Source: FEN-1073 sp050010135 (GTDB lineage Bacteria; Chloroflexota; Anaerolineae; Anaerolineales; RBG-16-64-43). From it: a DNA stretch of 34,810 nt. This document shows positions 1 through 8,478 of this stretch, piece by piece; the stretch's first letter is position 1; each line of letters opens with the position of its first letter. The stretch is from NCBI GenBank assembly GCA_050010135.1, contig JBEKLP010000023.1, positions 1 through 34,810 of the forward strand, in the 5' to 3' direction. A program made the translations under genes and the position numbers. The notes beneath the pieces were generated by a model that had not been told where the DNA came from, did no database searches, and worked only from the letters and a program-made list of their open reading frames with translations.

Positions 1-630
1 GAGTACCGCGTAGGCCGCCGCTTCTGTGCGGTTCACCACGTTCAATTTGGAGAGGATCGAAGACACGTAGTTGCGCACTGTTCCTTCCCCCAGAAACAAC
101 GATTCGGAGATTTCCTTATTCGTCTTCCCTTCGACCACCAACTGCAGTACGTGCATTTCCTGCGGGGTCAGGCCGGAAAATGTGGAAGCCTCTCCATCCT
201 GCGCCATTTTCCGCATTTCCGCAAACACCCGTTTGGTCACCAGCGGATCCAGCAACGCTTCTCCCCGCCCGACACGTTCGATCGCCTGGATCAGTTCCTG
301 TCCTCCGATTTGTTTCAGCAGGTATCCGGATGCGCCGGCCCGGATCGCGGAGAAGAGCATCTCATCTTCCGCGTAGGAGGTGAGCATGATGACTTTGATT
401 TCCGGATTGGCCCGGAGGATTTCTTCGCAAGCTTCGATCCCCGATGCGCCGGGCAGGCGGATATCCATCAGAATGACATCGGGTTGCAGAGATGCCGCTT
501 TCTCCACCGCTTCCTTGGCCGATCCAGCTTCCGCAACCACTTCGAATCCGGGATGATGCTCGATCAGGGATTTCAATCCCAATCGCACAACCTCGTGATC
601 GTCGACCAACATGATTCTCTGCGGGCTCAT
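1..630 (-). CDS. NarL/FixJ-type response regulator (3' end beyond window)
   Basis: Two-component response regulator, read on the minus strand from the ATG at 630 and running off the window edge after 210 codons. The N-terminal receiver domain (about residues 4-120) shows the acidic pair D10-D11, the phospho-acceptor D56 in ILMDIRLPG, a T/S switch residue (MLTSY) and the conserved Lys in YLLKQ. The C-terminal LuxR-type helix-turn-helix shows LTPQEMHVL, GKTNKEIS and GTVRNYVSSIL, and it is almost complete, so only a few residues are probably missing. These features match the DegU/LiaR/DevR class, which binds DNA as a dimer after phosphorylation. The cognate histidine kinase is not visible and probably lies beyond the left edge. 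There is no Shine-Dalgarno sequence before the ATG; a palindrome and a -10-like element sit immediately upstream. Confidence 0.93.
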   Translation of the reverse strand, partial: MSPQRIMLVDDHEVVRLGLKSLIEHHPGFEVVAEAGSAKEAVEKAASLQPDVILMDIRLPGASGIEACEEILRANPEIKVIMLTSYAEDEMLFSAIRAGASGYLLKQIGGQELIQAIERVGRGEALLDPLVTKRVFAEMRKMAQDGEASTFSGLTPQEMHVLQLVVEGKTNKEISESLFLGEGTVRNYVSSILSKLNVVNRTEAAAYAVL

Positions 631-633
631 TTC

Positions 634-652
634 GGATCAATGATCCATTCTA
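634..652 (-). promoter_or_regulatory. Candidate -10 and operator palindrome before the response regulator
   Basis: On the minus strand a TAGAAT -10-like hexamer (647-652) lies about 17 nt before the ATG. Between it and the start codon is the perfect palindrome GGATCA-A-TGATCC (634-646). No good -35 is visible. A palindrome over the expected transcription start is a typical site for autoregulation, but that is inference. Confidence 0.35.
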
Positions 653-710
653 GCCGAGGAGAAAGCGTCCACTCCACCGCCGAAAAGAAGGATAATTCAA
701 TGCGGTTTGA

Positions 711-739
711 TTGACAAGCCCAACCCGCTTTGATACACT
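711..739 (+). promoter_or_regulatory. Sigma-70-type promoter of dgt-greA
   Basis: Perfect -35 TTGACA (711-716), a 17-nt spacer, and -10 TACACT (734-739) preceded by the extended -10 dinucleotide TG (731-732). Transcription should start near 746, about 27 nt before the dgt ATG. This is one of the clearest promoters in the window. Confidence 0.75.
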
Positions 740-772
740 CCTCGCACTATCCATTCTGGGATCGGGAAAATC

Positions 773-1924
773 ATGCTCTTGGATCGACAGACATTGGAAG
801 GCGTAGAGGAACGCACGCTGGCGCCTTACGCCACCTTAAGCAAATCCTCGCGCGGCAGGGAATATCCGGAATCCGAAGCCCCGTTCCGGACTTGTTTCCA
901 GCGCGACCGCGACCGCATCCTGCATACCACCGCCTTCCGGCGTCTCGAACACAAGACCCAGGTTTTCATCACCTACGAGGGGGATTATTACCGCACGCGG
1001 TTAACTCACACGCTGGAGGTCAGCCAGATCGGCCGGTCGCTTGCCCGGTCGCTGGGAGCCAACGAGGATCTGGTCGAGGCAATCTGCCTCGCACACGACT
1101 TGGGCCATCCCCCGTTCGGCCACTCCGGCGAAGCGGTTCTCTCCCGGTTGATGGACCCGCACGGAGGGTTCGACCACAATCGTCAATCGTTGCGAATCGT
1201 CACCGTTCTGGAACACCGGTATCCGGCCTTTCCCGGTTTAAATCTCACCTGGGAAACGCGCGAAGGCATCGTCAAACACGAAACCACATTCGACAGCCCA
1301 GACCTTTCGGATTATTCCGCCGAATTGCACGCCAACCTGGAAGCCCAGATCGCCAATATCGCCGACGAATGCGCCTATACCTCGCACGATCTCGATGACG
1401 GACTGCGATCCGGAATTTTGCAACCGGAGGACCTGGCGGATCTGGCAATCTGGAACACGCTTCGCAGCGCATCAGGATGGAAATCCGGCGTCTTGGATGA
1501 ATTGACCCGCCATCAAATGATCCGCGCTTTCATCAATTTAGCAGTCACCGATATCCTGGAATCGTCCCAGCGTAGAATCGCCGACCAGTCCATCCATTCC
1601 CAAGCGGACGTTCAGCGGCTGACGGATAATCTGGTCGGTTATTCCGATGCCTTTCTGCCCCCCCTGGAGGGCTTGCGGGCGCGTCTGTACGAAAAAATGT
1701 ACCGCCATTACCGCGTCATGCGCATGGCCCTCAAAGCCGAGAAGTTTCTGACGGAGTTATTCAACCTCTATATCGCCAACCCTAAAATTTTGCCTCAGGG
1801 GATCATGGATCGGACGGATGCGGAGGATCCTTACCGCGTCGTGTGCGATTACATCGCCGGGATGACCGACCGTTTCGCGCTGGAAGAATACGGGAAGTTG
1901 ACCGACCCTCAAACTAAACCCTGA
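773..1924 (+). CDS. dgt: Deoxyguanosinetriphosphate triphosphohydrolase-like protein
   Basis: HD-superfamily dNTP triphosphohydrolase of 383 residues, a normal length for the bacterial dGTPase-like family. It hydrolyses dNTPs to the deoxynucleoside and tripolyphosphate and so controls dNTP pools. Visible motifs are the N-terminal FRRLEHKTQVF segment, the first metal-binding His in RLTHTLEV, the HD pair in AHDLGHPPFGHSGE, and the later Asp in YTSHDLDDGL. The ATG at 773 is chosen because the family-like N-terminus begins there and a strong promoter lies just upstream; the ribosome binding site is weak. greA follows after 33 nt on the same strand, so the two are probably cotranscribed. dNTP-pool control beside a transcript-cleavage factor may reflect a shared growth or replication-transcription programme, which is inference. 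Whether dGTP is the only substrate cannot be told from sequence. Confidence 0.94.
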   Translation: MLLDRQTLEGVEERTLAPYATLSKSSRGREYPESEAPFRTCFQRDRDRILHTTAFRRLEHKTQVFITYEGDYYRTRLTHTLEVSQIGRSLARSLGANEDLVEAICLAHDLGHPPFGHSGEAVLSRLMDPHGGFDHNRQSLRIVTVLEHRYPAFPGLNLTWETREGIVKHETTFDSPDLSDYSAELHANLEAQIANIADECAYTSHDLDDGLRSGILQPEDLADLAIWNTLRSASGWKSGVLDELTRHQMIRAFINLAVTDILESSQRRIADQSIHSQADVQRLTDNLVGYSDAFLPPLEGLRARLYEKMYRHYRVMRMALKAEKFLTELFNLYIANPKILPQGIMDRTDAEDPYRVVCDYIAGMTDRFALEEYGKLTDPQTKP

Positions 1925-1957
1925 CATCGATTTTGCGAGGAGTGTAAATCCTTCCAT

Positions 1958-2422
1958 ATGGAAAAGAGAATCCTGACGCCCGAGGGCGCGAAAAAAATCC
2001 GGGAAGAACTGGAGCAGTTGAAAGGTCCCGCCCGGACAGCGCTGGCTGTCCGGCTGCGGGCGGCCATCCAGCAAGGCGATCTTTCCGAAAACGCCGATTA
2101 CACATCCGCCAAAGAAGAACAGGGTTTTCTCGAAGGCCGGATCCTGGAATTGGAGGAGCTGATCAAGAATGCCGAGATCGTCGATCCGGGCTCCACGCCC
2201 CGCGACGTCGTCTCGCTCGGTTGCCGGGTAACGGTCTTGGAGCAGGGGAGCGATTCGGAAGTGTTTCAGATCGTCGGAAGCACGGAGGCGGATACGCGCG
2301 CGCGGAAGATTTCCCTCGAATCGCCGATTGGAAAGGCGCTTCTTGGCCATCGCGTGGGGGAAAGCGTGGATGTACCCACACCGTCGGGCAAGATTGCGTT
2401 TAAAATCCAGAAAATTGAATAG
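1958..2422 (+). CDS. greA: Transcription elongation factor GreA
   Basis: 154-residue Gre factor, close to the usual 155-160. The N-terminal coiled coil (about 1-75) carries LTPEGAKKIREELEQL and the tip region GDLSENADYTSAKEEQ, whose acidic residues enter the RNA polymerase secondary channel and stimulate cleavage of backtracked RNA. The C-terminal FKBP-like domain (about 80-154) ends with the family signature SPIGKALLGHRVGESVDV. A GAGGAG ribosome binding site lies at 1937-1942, 15 nt before the ATG, which is rather distant. The gene is downstream of dgt and converges with the membrane protein ending at 2447, only 24 nt away. A run of six T follows the stop, but I see no convincing stem-loop there. 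Confidence 0.96.
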   Translation: MEKRILTPEGAKKIREELEQLKGPARTALAVRLRAAIQQGDLSENADYTSAKEEQGFLEGRILELEELIKNAEIVDPGSTPRDVVSLGCRVTVLEQGSDSEVFQIVGSTEADTRARKISLESPIGKALLGHRVGESVDVPTPSGKIAFKIQKIE

Positions 2423-2446
2423 CGTCGCTTTTTTCTTGGGAGGGAG

Positions 2447-3508
2447 TTATTTGGTTCTCGCCCAGATTTCCAGCTGCAGCGTCAGCCGTTCAAAATAGGA
2501 GTTATGAGGCAGGGGCCCCTCGCCGTAGATTAATTCGCGGATGACAACCCGCAACTGCAGACCCGGCGTCTCCATCCAAATATCGGCTCCCGGCACTGCT
2601 AGGGCAGGGGTTCCGCGGGGTGCCAGGCTCGCCCGGACATCATCTTTTTGATTTGCATATTCGCTTAGGAGCACCGTGGTTGAGGTGCGGCTGGGTTTGC
2701 GGTCGAACAACCAGACTTCAAAGGCCGTCACCTTCTTCGGCTCCCCAACCCCGATTGGCTCCGAAATCCCGACGCCGCATTCACCAAGGAACTCGCCGCT
2801 GGCGGAATTGATGGTAAAGCTGTCTTCGTAAAGATCGTCTCCCAATACATACGTGGTAACGAACCGTTCCAAAGGCTCGGCGCCTTCCTCGGTGGCTGCC
2901 GTCGTCTCCGGCGGCTCAATTTCACCGAATTGCTCCTCCGATTCGATCGAGAGCTCCCCGGTGGATTCGGGATTCTCGTTTTCTTCCGGAGGGGGATTTC
3001 CCCTGTGCCGTCGCATATTCACAACCAGGACAAGCGCAATGGCCGCACCGATGATAACTCCCAGAATCGCGAGAACCGAAAGCACGCCTTGCATCCCGCC
3101 CGAGCTCGCGGCGGGCGTCGGCTGGACGCCGGGATTCCCCGGCGTGCCCACATACAGGTTGGCGATCAGAACCTCAAATTGCTGCAGCCGTTCCGGATCC
3201 GTTAACTTGTCGTTCTGCAATTGATCCAACAAATCCCATTTGCCCGCTCCCAGGTCGTCGAACCGCCCGCGCGCTAGCGTGGGATCCCCGTTCACGGCGT
3301 AGGAATCCACTATCATGCGGAGGTAATCCAATTGAATATCCGACCGGAGCATCTGGGGTTTAGTATCGATGTACTGAACCGGCCAGACCTTCCAGCCAAG
3401 CACAACAAGACCAAACACCGCGCCCAAGACAAAGCTGATTCCATATCCGACAAGTGGATTCCGGCTTCTCCGGTTGATCGCTTGAAAAAAAGATTTTAGG
3501 TTGGACAT
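2447..3508 (-). CDS. Uncharacterised two-TM membrane protein
   Basis: 353-residue protein that I do not recognise as a named family. It has a short basic N-terminus, a first membrane helix at about 20-42, an extracytoplasmic stretch of roughly 95 residues with a GNPGVQPTPAASSGG linker, a second helix at about 140-164 followed by the basic stop MRRHRG, then a very acidic, Pro/Glu-rich linker (about 170-215). The C-terminal region (about 220-353) looks like a beta-rich folded domain (FVTTYVLGDDLYEDSFTI, CGVGISEPIG) and is predicted cytoplasmic. It lies 114 nt downstream of topA on the same strand and could be the last gene of the dprA-manC-topA run. Function unknown; a membrane-anchored scaffold or sensor is only a guess. 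Confidence 0.8.
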   Translation of the reverse strand: MSNLKSFFQAINRRSRNPLVGYGISFVLGAVFGLVVLGWKVWPVQYIDTKPQMLRSDIQLDYLRMIVDSYAVNGDPTLARGRFDDLGAGKWDLLDQLQNDKLTDPERLQQFEVLIANLYVGTPGNPGVQPTPAASSGGMQGVLSVLAILGVIIGAAIALVLVVNMRRHRGNPPPEENENPESTGELSIESEEQFGEIEPPETTAATEEGAEPLERFVTTYVLGDDLYEDSFTINSASGEFLGECGVGISEPIGVGEPKKVTAFEVWLFDRKPSRTSTTVLLSEYANQKDDVRASLAPRGTPALAVPGADIWMETPGLQLRVVIRELIYGEGPLPHNSYFERLTLQLEIWARTK

Positions 3509-3622
3509 GGATCACCGCCTTGAAAACGGACCGCCGATTTCCATCGATTGTATCCGCAGATGCCTTTCCGGGGCAAACTGGGTTTTTCGATTGGTCGGAA
3601 TCTCGTCAAGCCCGTTGATTCT

Positions 3623-5941
3623 TCAGGCTGACTCTTCTTCCTTGGCGAGGATGGAATCGATGGGAAATTTCTCCTGGCATTGCGTGCACTGAACCGTTTG
3701 CCGGTTAGCCACCACCAGCAGACCATTGCAGGCAGGGCAGGGGATGGCCAAGGGCTTTTTCCAGGATGTGAAATCGCAGGCTGGATAATTCGAACATGCA
3801 TAGAAGATCCGGCCTTTGCGGGTCTTGCGTTCGACCAATTCACCGCCGTCTTTCGGACAGCGCACACCGGTTTTTTCCAGCCAAGGCTCCACATACCGGC
3901 AGACTGGGAAGGTGGAACATCCAATGAATTTTCCGAATCGCCCGTAGCGGATCACCAGCGGGTTTCCGCATGTGGGACAATTCCGTCCGAGCAACTCCGG
4001 CGCGTCGCTGACCTTGGGGATTTCCTCCTCGGCGTGCCGGAGGTCTTTGCAAAACGGCTCGTAGAATTCCCGCAGCGTGGAAGTCCAATCGTGAGCCCCT
4101 TCGGCGATCTCGTCGAGCTCTTCCTCCATCGTCGCCGTAAATCCCGTGTTGATCACATCCGGAAAGTACTTGACCAGCATATCGTTGACGGTAAAGCCGA
4201 TTTCCGTCGGCGCCAGGCGTTTCTCTTCGCGGACGACATAGCCCCGCGCCTGGATAGTGGAGAGAATCGGGGCGTACGTAGAAGGCCTTCCGATGCCGAA
4301 TTCCTCCAGGGCGCGGATTAGGGCGGCTTCGGTGTACCGCGGCGGGGGTTGCGTGAAATGCTGGTCCGGATGCAACTCGATAAGCCGCAAGGGCTCGCCT
4401 TCGTTCAGGGAGGGGAGGGATACTTGCGTTTCATCCTCGGCCTGATCTTCATCCCTGGCTTCCTCATACACTGCCAGGAACCCCTGGAACCTCAAGGTGG
4501 CGCCGGAAGCCCGTAACAGGTATGTACGGTTCCCTTTGGCCTCCACATCCACCTGGACGGTATCAAACACGGCCGGCGCCATTTGCGAAGCCACGAACCG
4601 TTGCCAGATCAACGAGTAGAGCCGGTTTTGATCGCGGCTGAGGTATTCCTCGAGCGATTTTGGATATCGCTCCACGGATGTCAGCCGGATGGCTTCATGG
4701 GCTTCCTGCGCACTGCGGGATTTAGAGCGGTATTGCGGTAGCTCCGAGGGGATGAAATCCGCGCCGAATTTCTCGGCGATATACTTTCTGGCCTCCAGTT
4801 GTGCGCTTTCGGCAACCTGTGGTGAATCAGTTCGCATATACGTAATTAAACCGGTCATTCCCATCGAATCGATCTCCACGCCCTCATACAACTGCTGGGC
4901 GATGGCCATCGTCTTCTTTGGTGAAAACCCAAGCTTGCGGGAGGCCTCCTGTTGCAGCGTTGAGGTGGTGAAAGGTGCCGATGGATTACGCCTCCTTTCG
5001 CCTGTTCGAACCCGCGCGACGGAAAAAGCCGCATTGCGAAGGTCCGCGGCAAGCTCCTCGGCCTCCGCCTGATTTTCCAACGCCGGATCTTGATCATCCA
5101 CTTTCGCCAATTTGGCGCGGAAGGTTTGATCCCCGTTTTGCAATTTCGCCAGATCCGCCTCAATCGACCAATATTCCGCCGGTTGGAAGGCCGTAATTTC
5201 GCGTTCCCGTTCCGCCACCAGGCGTAGAGCCACCGATTGCACACGGCCGGCCGAAAGCCGGCTGCGGACTTTGGCCCACAGGAGCGGGCTGAGCATATAC
5301 CCAACCAGGCGGTCCAGGATCCGCCGCGCCTGCTGGGCGTTAACCAGGTTCATATCCACATCGCGCGGATTGCGAAAGGCTTCTTCGATCGCGGACTTGG
5401 TGATTTCGTGGAAAGCCACCCGGCGGGTGATGGCCGGTTCCAGTTCCGTAGCCTCCATCAAATGCCAGGCGATCGCTTCGCCCTCCCGGTCCGGATCGGT
5501 CGCCAGATACACTTCCGCCGCATCCTTCGCCAGCGCCTTTAGCTCCTTGACGACCGGCCGCTTCTCATTGGGGATTCGATATTTGGGGGTAAAACCGTTG
5601 TCTACATCGACGGAAAGCTGAGACCGCAACAGGTCGCGCACGTGACCGACGGAGGCGCGCACCTGGTAACCTCTACCCAGAAATCGCCCCACAGTCTTCG
5701 CCTTGGTCGGTGATTCAACGATCACCAGCTTTCCCGTGCGCCCCTTCCGTTTCTTCTCCGTTTTCGGAGCGGGGGGCGGCGGTGTCAAGCCCGCATGCGC
5801 TTCGGTCGAACCCATTTTATGGATTTTCGATCCGCAGACGGAACATATGCCCGAGGTAGTCGGTCTGCCGTTGGATAGGAATCCGGCCACGGGATTTGTA
5901 ATCTCCCGTTTGGCTTTGCATTTAAGACAATATCCTTCCAT
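3623..5941 (-). CDS. topA: DNA topoisomerase I with N-terminal DUF5679-type zinc ribbon
   Basis: 772-residue type IA topoisomerase, which relaxes negative supercoils through a 5'-phosphotyrosine intermediate. An N-terminal zinc ribbon (residues 1-45, YCLKCKAK and CSVCGSK) resembles DUF5679 and is joined by a Pro/Lys-rich linker to the Toprim domain (about 70-180), which has E76 in VESPTK and the acidic cluster TDPDREGE (148-155). The catalytic Tyr is Y368 in ITYMRTDS. The C-terminus carries zinc ribbons with CPTCG...CSTFPVC (655-682), CPKDG...CSNYPAC (695-723) and CPAC...CTQC (736-756). In the middle one the second Cys of the first knuckle is Asp. A short AGGTG motif precedes the ATG. The gene follows manC by 86 nt; dprA-topA proximity is common in bacteria. 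Confidence 0.96.
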   Translation of the reverse strand: MEGYCLKCKAKREITNPVAGFLSNGRPTTSGICSVCGSKIHKMGSTEAHAGLTPPPPAPKTEKKRKGRTGKLVIVESPTKAKTVGRFLGRGYQVRASVGHVRDLLRSQLSVDVDNGFTPKYRIPNEKRPVVKELKALAKDAAEVYLATDPDREGEAIAWHLMEATELEPAITRRVAFHEITKSAIEEAFRNPRDVDMNLVNAQQARRILDRLVGYMLSPLLWAKVRSRLSAGRVQSVALRLVAEREREITAFQPAEYWSIEADLAKLQNGDQTFRAKLAKVDDQDPALENQAEAEELAADLRNAAFSVARVRTGERRRNPSAPFTTSTLQQEASRKLGFSPKKTMAIAQQLYEGVEIDSMGMTGLITYMRTDSPQVAESAQLEARKYIAEKFGADFIPSELPQYRSKSRSAQEAHEAIRLTSVERYPKSLEEYLSRDQNRLYSLIWQRFVASQMAPAVFDTVQVDVEAKGNRTYLLRASGATLRFQGFLAVYEEARDEDQAEDETQVSLPSLNEGEPLRLIELHPDQHFTQPPPRYTEAALIRALEEFGIGRPSTYAPILSTIQARGYVVREEKRLAPTEIGFTVNDMLVKYFPDVINTGFTATMEEELDEIAEGAHDWTSTLREFYEPFCKDLRHAEEEIPKVSDAPELLGRNCPTCGNPLVIRYGRFGKFIGCSTFPVCRYVEPWLEKTGVRCPKDGGELVERKTRKGRIFYACSNYPACDFTSWKKPLAIPCPACNGLLVVANRQTVQCTQCQEKFPIDSILAKEEESA

Positions 5942-6027
5942 ACACCTAGAGGCTCCATTTTCTCAAAAGGATGTGTTTATTCAATGGAAATTGGACATCC
6001 GTCCGGTTTCCGCAGGATGGGCGTCAT

Positions 6028-7113
6028 TTAAAGCATGCCGGCGATCTTTCGGACATCCTGGGATTTTCCCCTCTGACAGATCAGAATCGCGTCGTCCGTT
6101 TCCACGATGATAACATCATGCAATCCCACTGTCGCCAGAACGCGGTGGAAATCCGTTTTTCGAATGACGGTGACGGATTGCGAACCGACGTCGCGAACGC
6201 CTTGGGGTGCTTCCCCCTGAAGTTCCGGATGCGCCTGGTAGAGTTCAACCAGCGCGTCCCAACTTCCGATATCGGTCCACCCCAGATCACGCACCGGGAG
6301 AACCGCGACGCGGTCCGAGGCCTCCAGAATGCCGTAATCGAGCGAAAGGACCGGCATGGTTTCCCATATCTCTTTCAGGGATTTGTCCTCACCTCTACGT
6401 TCCAGCAACCCCGCCAACCGGTCCAGCGCTTTGGCAATGGCCGGTTGCTGAGTTCGATATTCCTCTTCGAGTACATCGGAACGCCAGAAGAACATCCCCG
6501 AATTCCAGTGGAATCCACCTCGGGCAATCATGGCTTGGGCTTCCTCTGCCGTGGGCTTTTCCTTGAATCGCTTGACCCGGAACACGGACAACCCGTCGAT
6601 CGAGTCCAGACGTTCTCCTTGTTCTACGTATCCGTATCCGGTTGTTGGGCCGGTCGGCTCGATCCCCAGAGTGACAAGATATCCTTTCCCAGCAAGCGAC
6701 CGGGCGGATTGCACGAGCGCGAGGAACCGCTTCGGTTCGGCGATGTAATGGTCCGAGGGCAGACAAGCCATGACGAACTTGGGAAAGCGGGCCCGAAGCA
6801 CGGCCAAAGCGTAAGCAACGGCCGGCGCGGTGTTACGCGGACTCGGCTCGCAAAGCAGGTTTTCTTCCGGAAGCCCGATGTTCGACGACCGGATCATCGG
6901 CATCAGTTGGTCGTTGGAAATGATAAAAATATCTTCCGGCGGAAGAATCTCCCGCAAGCGCGCTACGGTCAATTGGAACAGCGAGCGGCCGCCGATCAGC
7001 GGCAGGAACTGCTTGGGCTGGTCCGGACACGAAAGCGGCCAAAGCCGCGTTCCGCCGCCGCCGGCCATCAGCACTGCAAGGAAAGGGAGCTTGGAATCGC
7101 GTTGTGCGTTCAT
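6028..7113 (-). CDS. manC: Mannose-1-phosphate guanylyltransferase
   Basis: 361-residue nucleotidyltransferase that makes GDP-mannose from mannose-1-phosphate and GTP, a precursor for surface polysaccharides and mannosylated lipids. The glycine-rich nucleotide loop MAGGGGTRLWPLS, QPKQFLPL, EPSPRNTAPA, the metal-site segment LPSDHYI, TGYGYVE, FKEKP and the sugar-site NSGMFFW are all present and ordered as in the family. The length fits the single-domain GMP form, without the C-terminal isomerase domain of bifunctional enzymes. Its ATG directly abuts the dprA stop (TAA then ATG), so translation is likely coupled. The GT4 glycosyltransferase diverging at 8491 could use its product, but that link is inference. 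Confidence 0.94.
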   Translation of the reverse strand: MNAQRDSKLPFLAVLMAGGGGTRLWPLSCPDQPKQFLPLIGGRSLFQLTVARLREILPPEDIFIISNDQLMPMIRSSNIGLPEENLLCEPSPRNTAPAVAYALAVLRARFPKFVMACLPSDHYIAEPKRFLALVQSARSLAGKGYLVTLGIEPTGPTTGYGYVEQGERLDSIDGLSVFRVKRFKEKPTAEEAQAMIARGGFHWNSGMFFWRSDVLEEEYRTQQPAIAKALDRLAGLLERRGEDKSLKEIWETMPVLSLDYGILEASDRVAVLPVRDLGWTDIGSWDALVELYQAHPELQGEAPQGVRDVGSQSVTVIRKTDFHRVLATVGLHDVIIVETDDAILICQRGKSQDVRKIAGML

Positions 7114-8229
7114 TTAGTCGCGGGTTTCTCCCGAATACACGGTTCGGAGTGCGATGTATTGCATGCCTCCGACCGGTCGAACCATTCCCTTTAATTCCAT
7201 CATTGCCAAGGCGCCCGAAACCTCTTCCACCGGCAAACCGACCTTCGTTTTCAAAAGATCGATGTGCGTCGGCTCCGCACTGAGCGCGTTTAATATTTTC
7301 GCTTCCACCGGACTATCTGGAATGGCCATGCGCATTTGAATCGACGGGCCGGTGCGATTCAGATCCAGTGCGCATAAAAATTCCTCCGGCGATACCGCCA
7401 GCTGCGCACCGCTCGCGATCAACCGGTTGCAACCCCGGCTCGATTCGCTCAGTACGCTCCCGGGAACGGCGAATACATCCCTGCCATAATCGGCCGCATA
7501 GGAGGCTGTGAGTAATGCTCCGCTTTCCTCTCCCGCCTCCACCACAAGCGTTGCCATCGATAACCCGGCGATAATTCGGTTACGCGGCGGAAAGTTCACC
7601 GCATCAGGCGGAGTTCCGGGAGGATAATCGCTCAGGAGCGCGCCAGACTCCTCGATCCTGCGCGCCAGACGCGCGTGTTCGGGGGGATAAACGACATCCA
7701 CGCCGCAGCCGAATACGGCCAACGTCCGTCCATGCCGCTCAAGCGCCGCAGTGTGCGCCTCGGCGTCGATTCCACGCGCCATGCCGCTGACCACGGTAAC
7801 GCCACTGGAGGCCAGCGCCGAAGCGAACATCCGGGTTACTTCCCGCCCATAGGCGGTCGCCTTGCGGGTTCCGACCACCGCTGCGGAAAGGTTATCCGCT
7901 TCGCAAAGTGTCCCCTTGAGATAAAGCACCGGCGGCGGCGCAGGTAATTCTTTTAACCGGACAGGGTAATCCGCATCTTTCCAGATCAGCACCCGGATCC
8001 GCCGCTGCGCGCAACGATCCAGAAGCAATTCCGGATCGATTTGCGACCGGCCGGATACGATCGCTTCCGCCGTGCGCTCATCCAACCCGGCCGCCGACAG
8101 ACCGCTCCGGGGTGCCTCCCACGCCGAGCGTAAATCTCCGAACGCCTTGATCATCCGCTGGACGCGCGCGGAGCCGACCCCTCGAATGTGGTTGAAAGCC
8201 ACCCAATAAGCTCGTTCTTCGGTTGTCAT
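7114..8229 (-). CDS. dprA: DNA-processing protein DprA
   Basis: 371-residue DprA/Smf protein, which loads RecA onto incoming single-stranded DNA during natural transformation. A helix-hairpin-helix-like N-terminus (IRGVGSARVQRMIKAFG) precedes the Rossmann-type core with VVGTRKATAYG, VSGMARGIDAEAHTAAL, GCGVDVVYP, NFPPRNRIIAGLS and EESGALLTASYAADYGRDVFAVPG. The C-terminal ~65 residues look like the winged-helix domain (HIDLLKTKVGLPVEEVSGALAMMELKGMV). The ATG at 8229 follows a G-rich ribosome binding site (GGGGGGG). It is the first gene of a minus-strand run with manC and topA. No com genes are in the window, so natural competence cannot be inferred; dprA is also widespread in species not known to be transformable. 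Confidence 0.96.
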   Translation of the reverse strand: MTTEERAYWVAFNHIRGVGSARVQRMIKAFGDLRSAWEAPRSGLSAAGLDERTAEAIVSGRSQIDPELLLDRCAQRRIRVLIWKDADYPVRLKELPAPPPVLYLKGTLCEADNLSAAVVGTRKATAYGREVTRMFASALASSGVTVVSGMARGIDAEAHTAALERHGRTLAVFGCGVDVVYPPEHARLARRIEESGALLSDYPPGTPPDAVNFPPRNRIIAGLSMATLVVEAGEESGALLTASYAADYGRDVFAVPGSVLSESSRGCNRLIASGAQLAVSPEEFLCALDLNRTGPSIQMRMAIPDSPVEAKILNALSAEPTHIDLLKTKVGLPVEEVSGALAMMELKGMVRPVGGMQYIALRTVYSGETRD

Positions 8230-8263
8230 GGTTTTCCCCCCCTTATATCGGAAATTCGGAGGG

Positions 8264-8293
8264 AGAATACCACGAGCGCAACCCCGGGGTCAA
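8264..8293 (-). promoter_or_regulatory. Promoter of the dprA-manC-topA run
   Basis: Minus-strand -35 TTGACC (8288-8293), 18-nt spacer, -10 TATTCT (8264-8269) with an extended -10 TGG just before it. The expected start near 8257 gives a leader of about 28 nt. The spacer contains GCGCAA (8276-8281), a motif that recurs before the divergent glycosyltransferase gene. Confidence 0.6.
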
Positions 8294-8345
8294 GTTGGCT
8301 GGTTTTCCGCCTATTTTTCGGCAGATTCCAATAGGAGCGCCAAGG

Positions 8346-8396
8346 TTGCGCTTCATTTAATGCGCAAGTTGGAAACCGCGATCGAGCTGGTATATT
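8346..8396 (+). promoter_or_regulatory. Dyad and candidate upstream promoter for the GT4 gene
   Basis: A perfect 6-bp dyad TTGCGC (8346-8351) / GCGCAA (8362-8367), with a 10-nt spacer, sits directly before a candidate promoter TTGGAA (8369-8374)-N16-TATATT (8391-8396). A start near 8403 would leave a leader of about 88 nt. The dyad is well placed for an operator. Confidence 0.4.
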
Positions 8397-8478
8397 CCCC
8401 AAGGGGTGAATTAATTAGCAAATCTCAAGATATATCCGGTCTGCGTGGTTCCTCCACCCGACGGCGAACCGTTCACCT

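Noticed and set aside
730..1398. Second plus-strand frame overlapping dgt
   Set aside because: It is Arg/Pro/Ser-rich with no motifs and begins upstream of the predicted transcription start near 746.
5971..7194. Open frame of 407 residues antisense to manC
   Set aside because: It covers manC completely and shows no family motifs; a GC-rich shadow frame.
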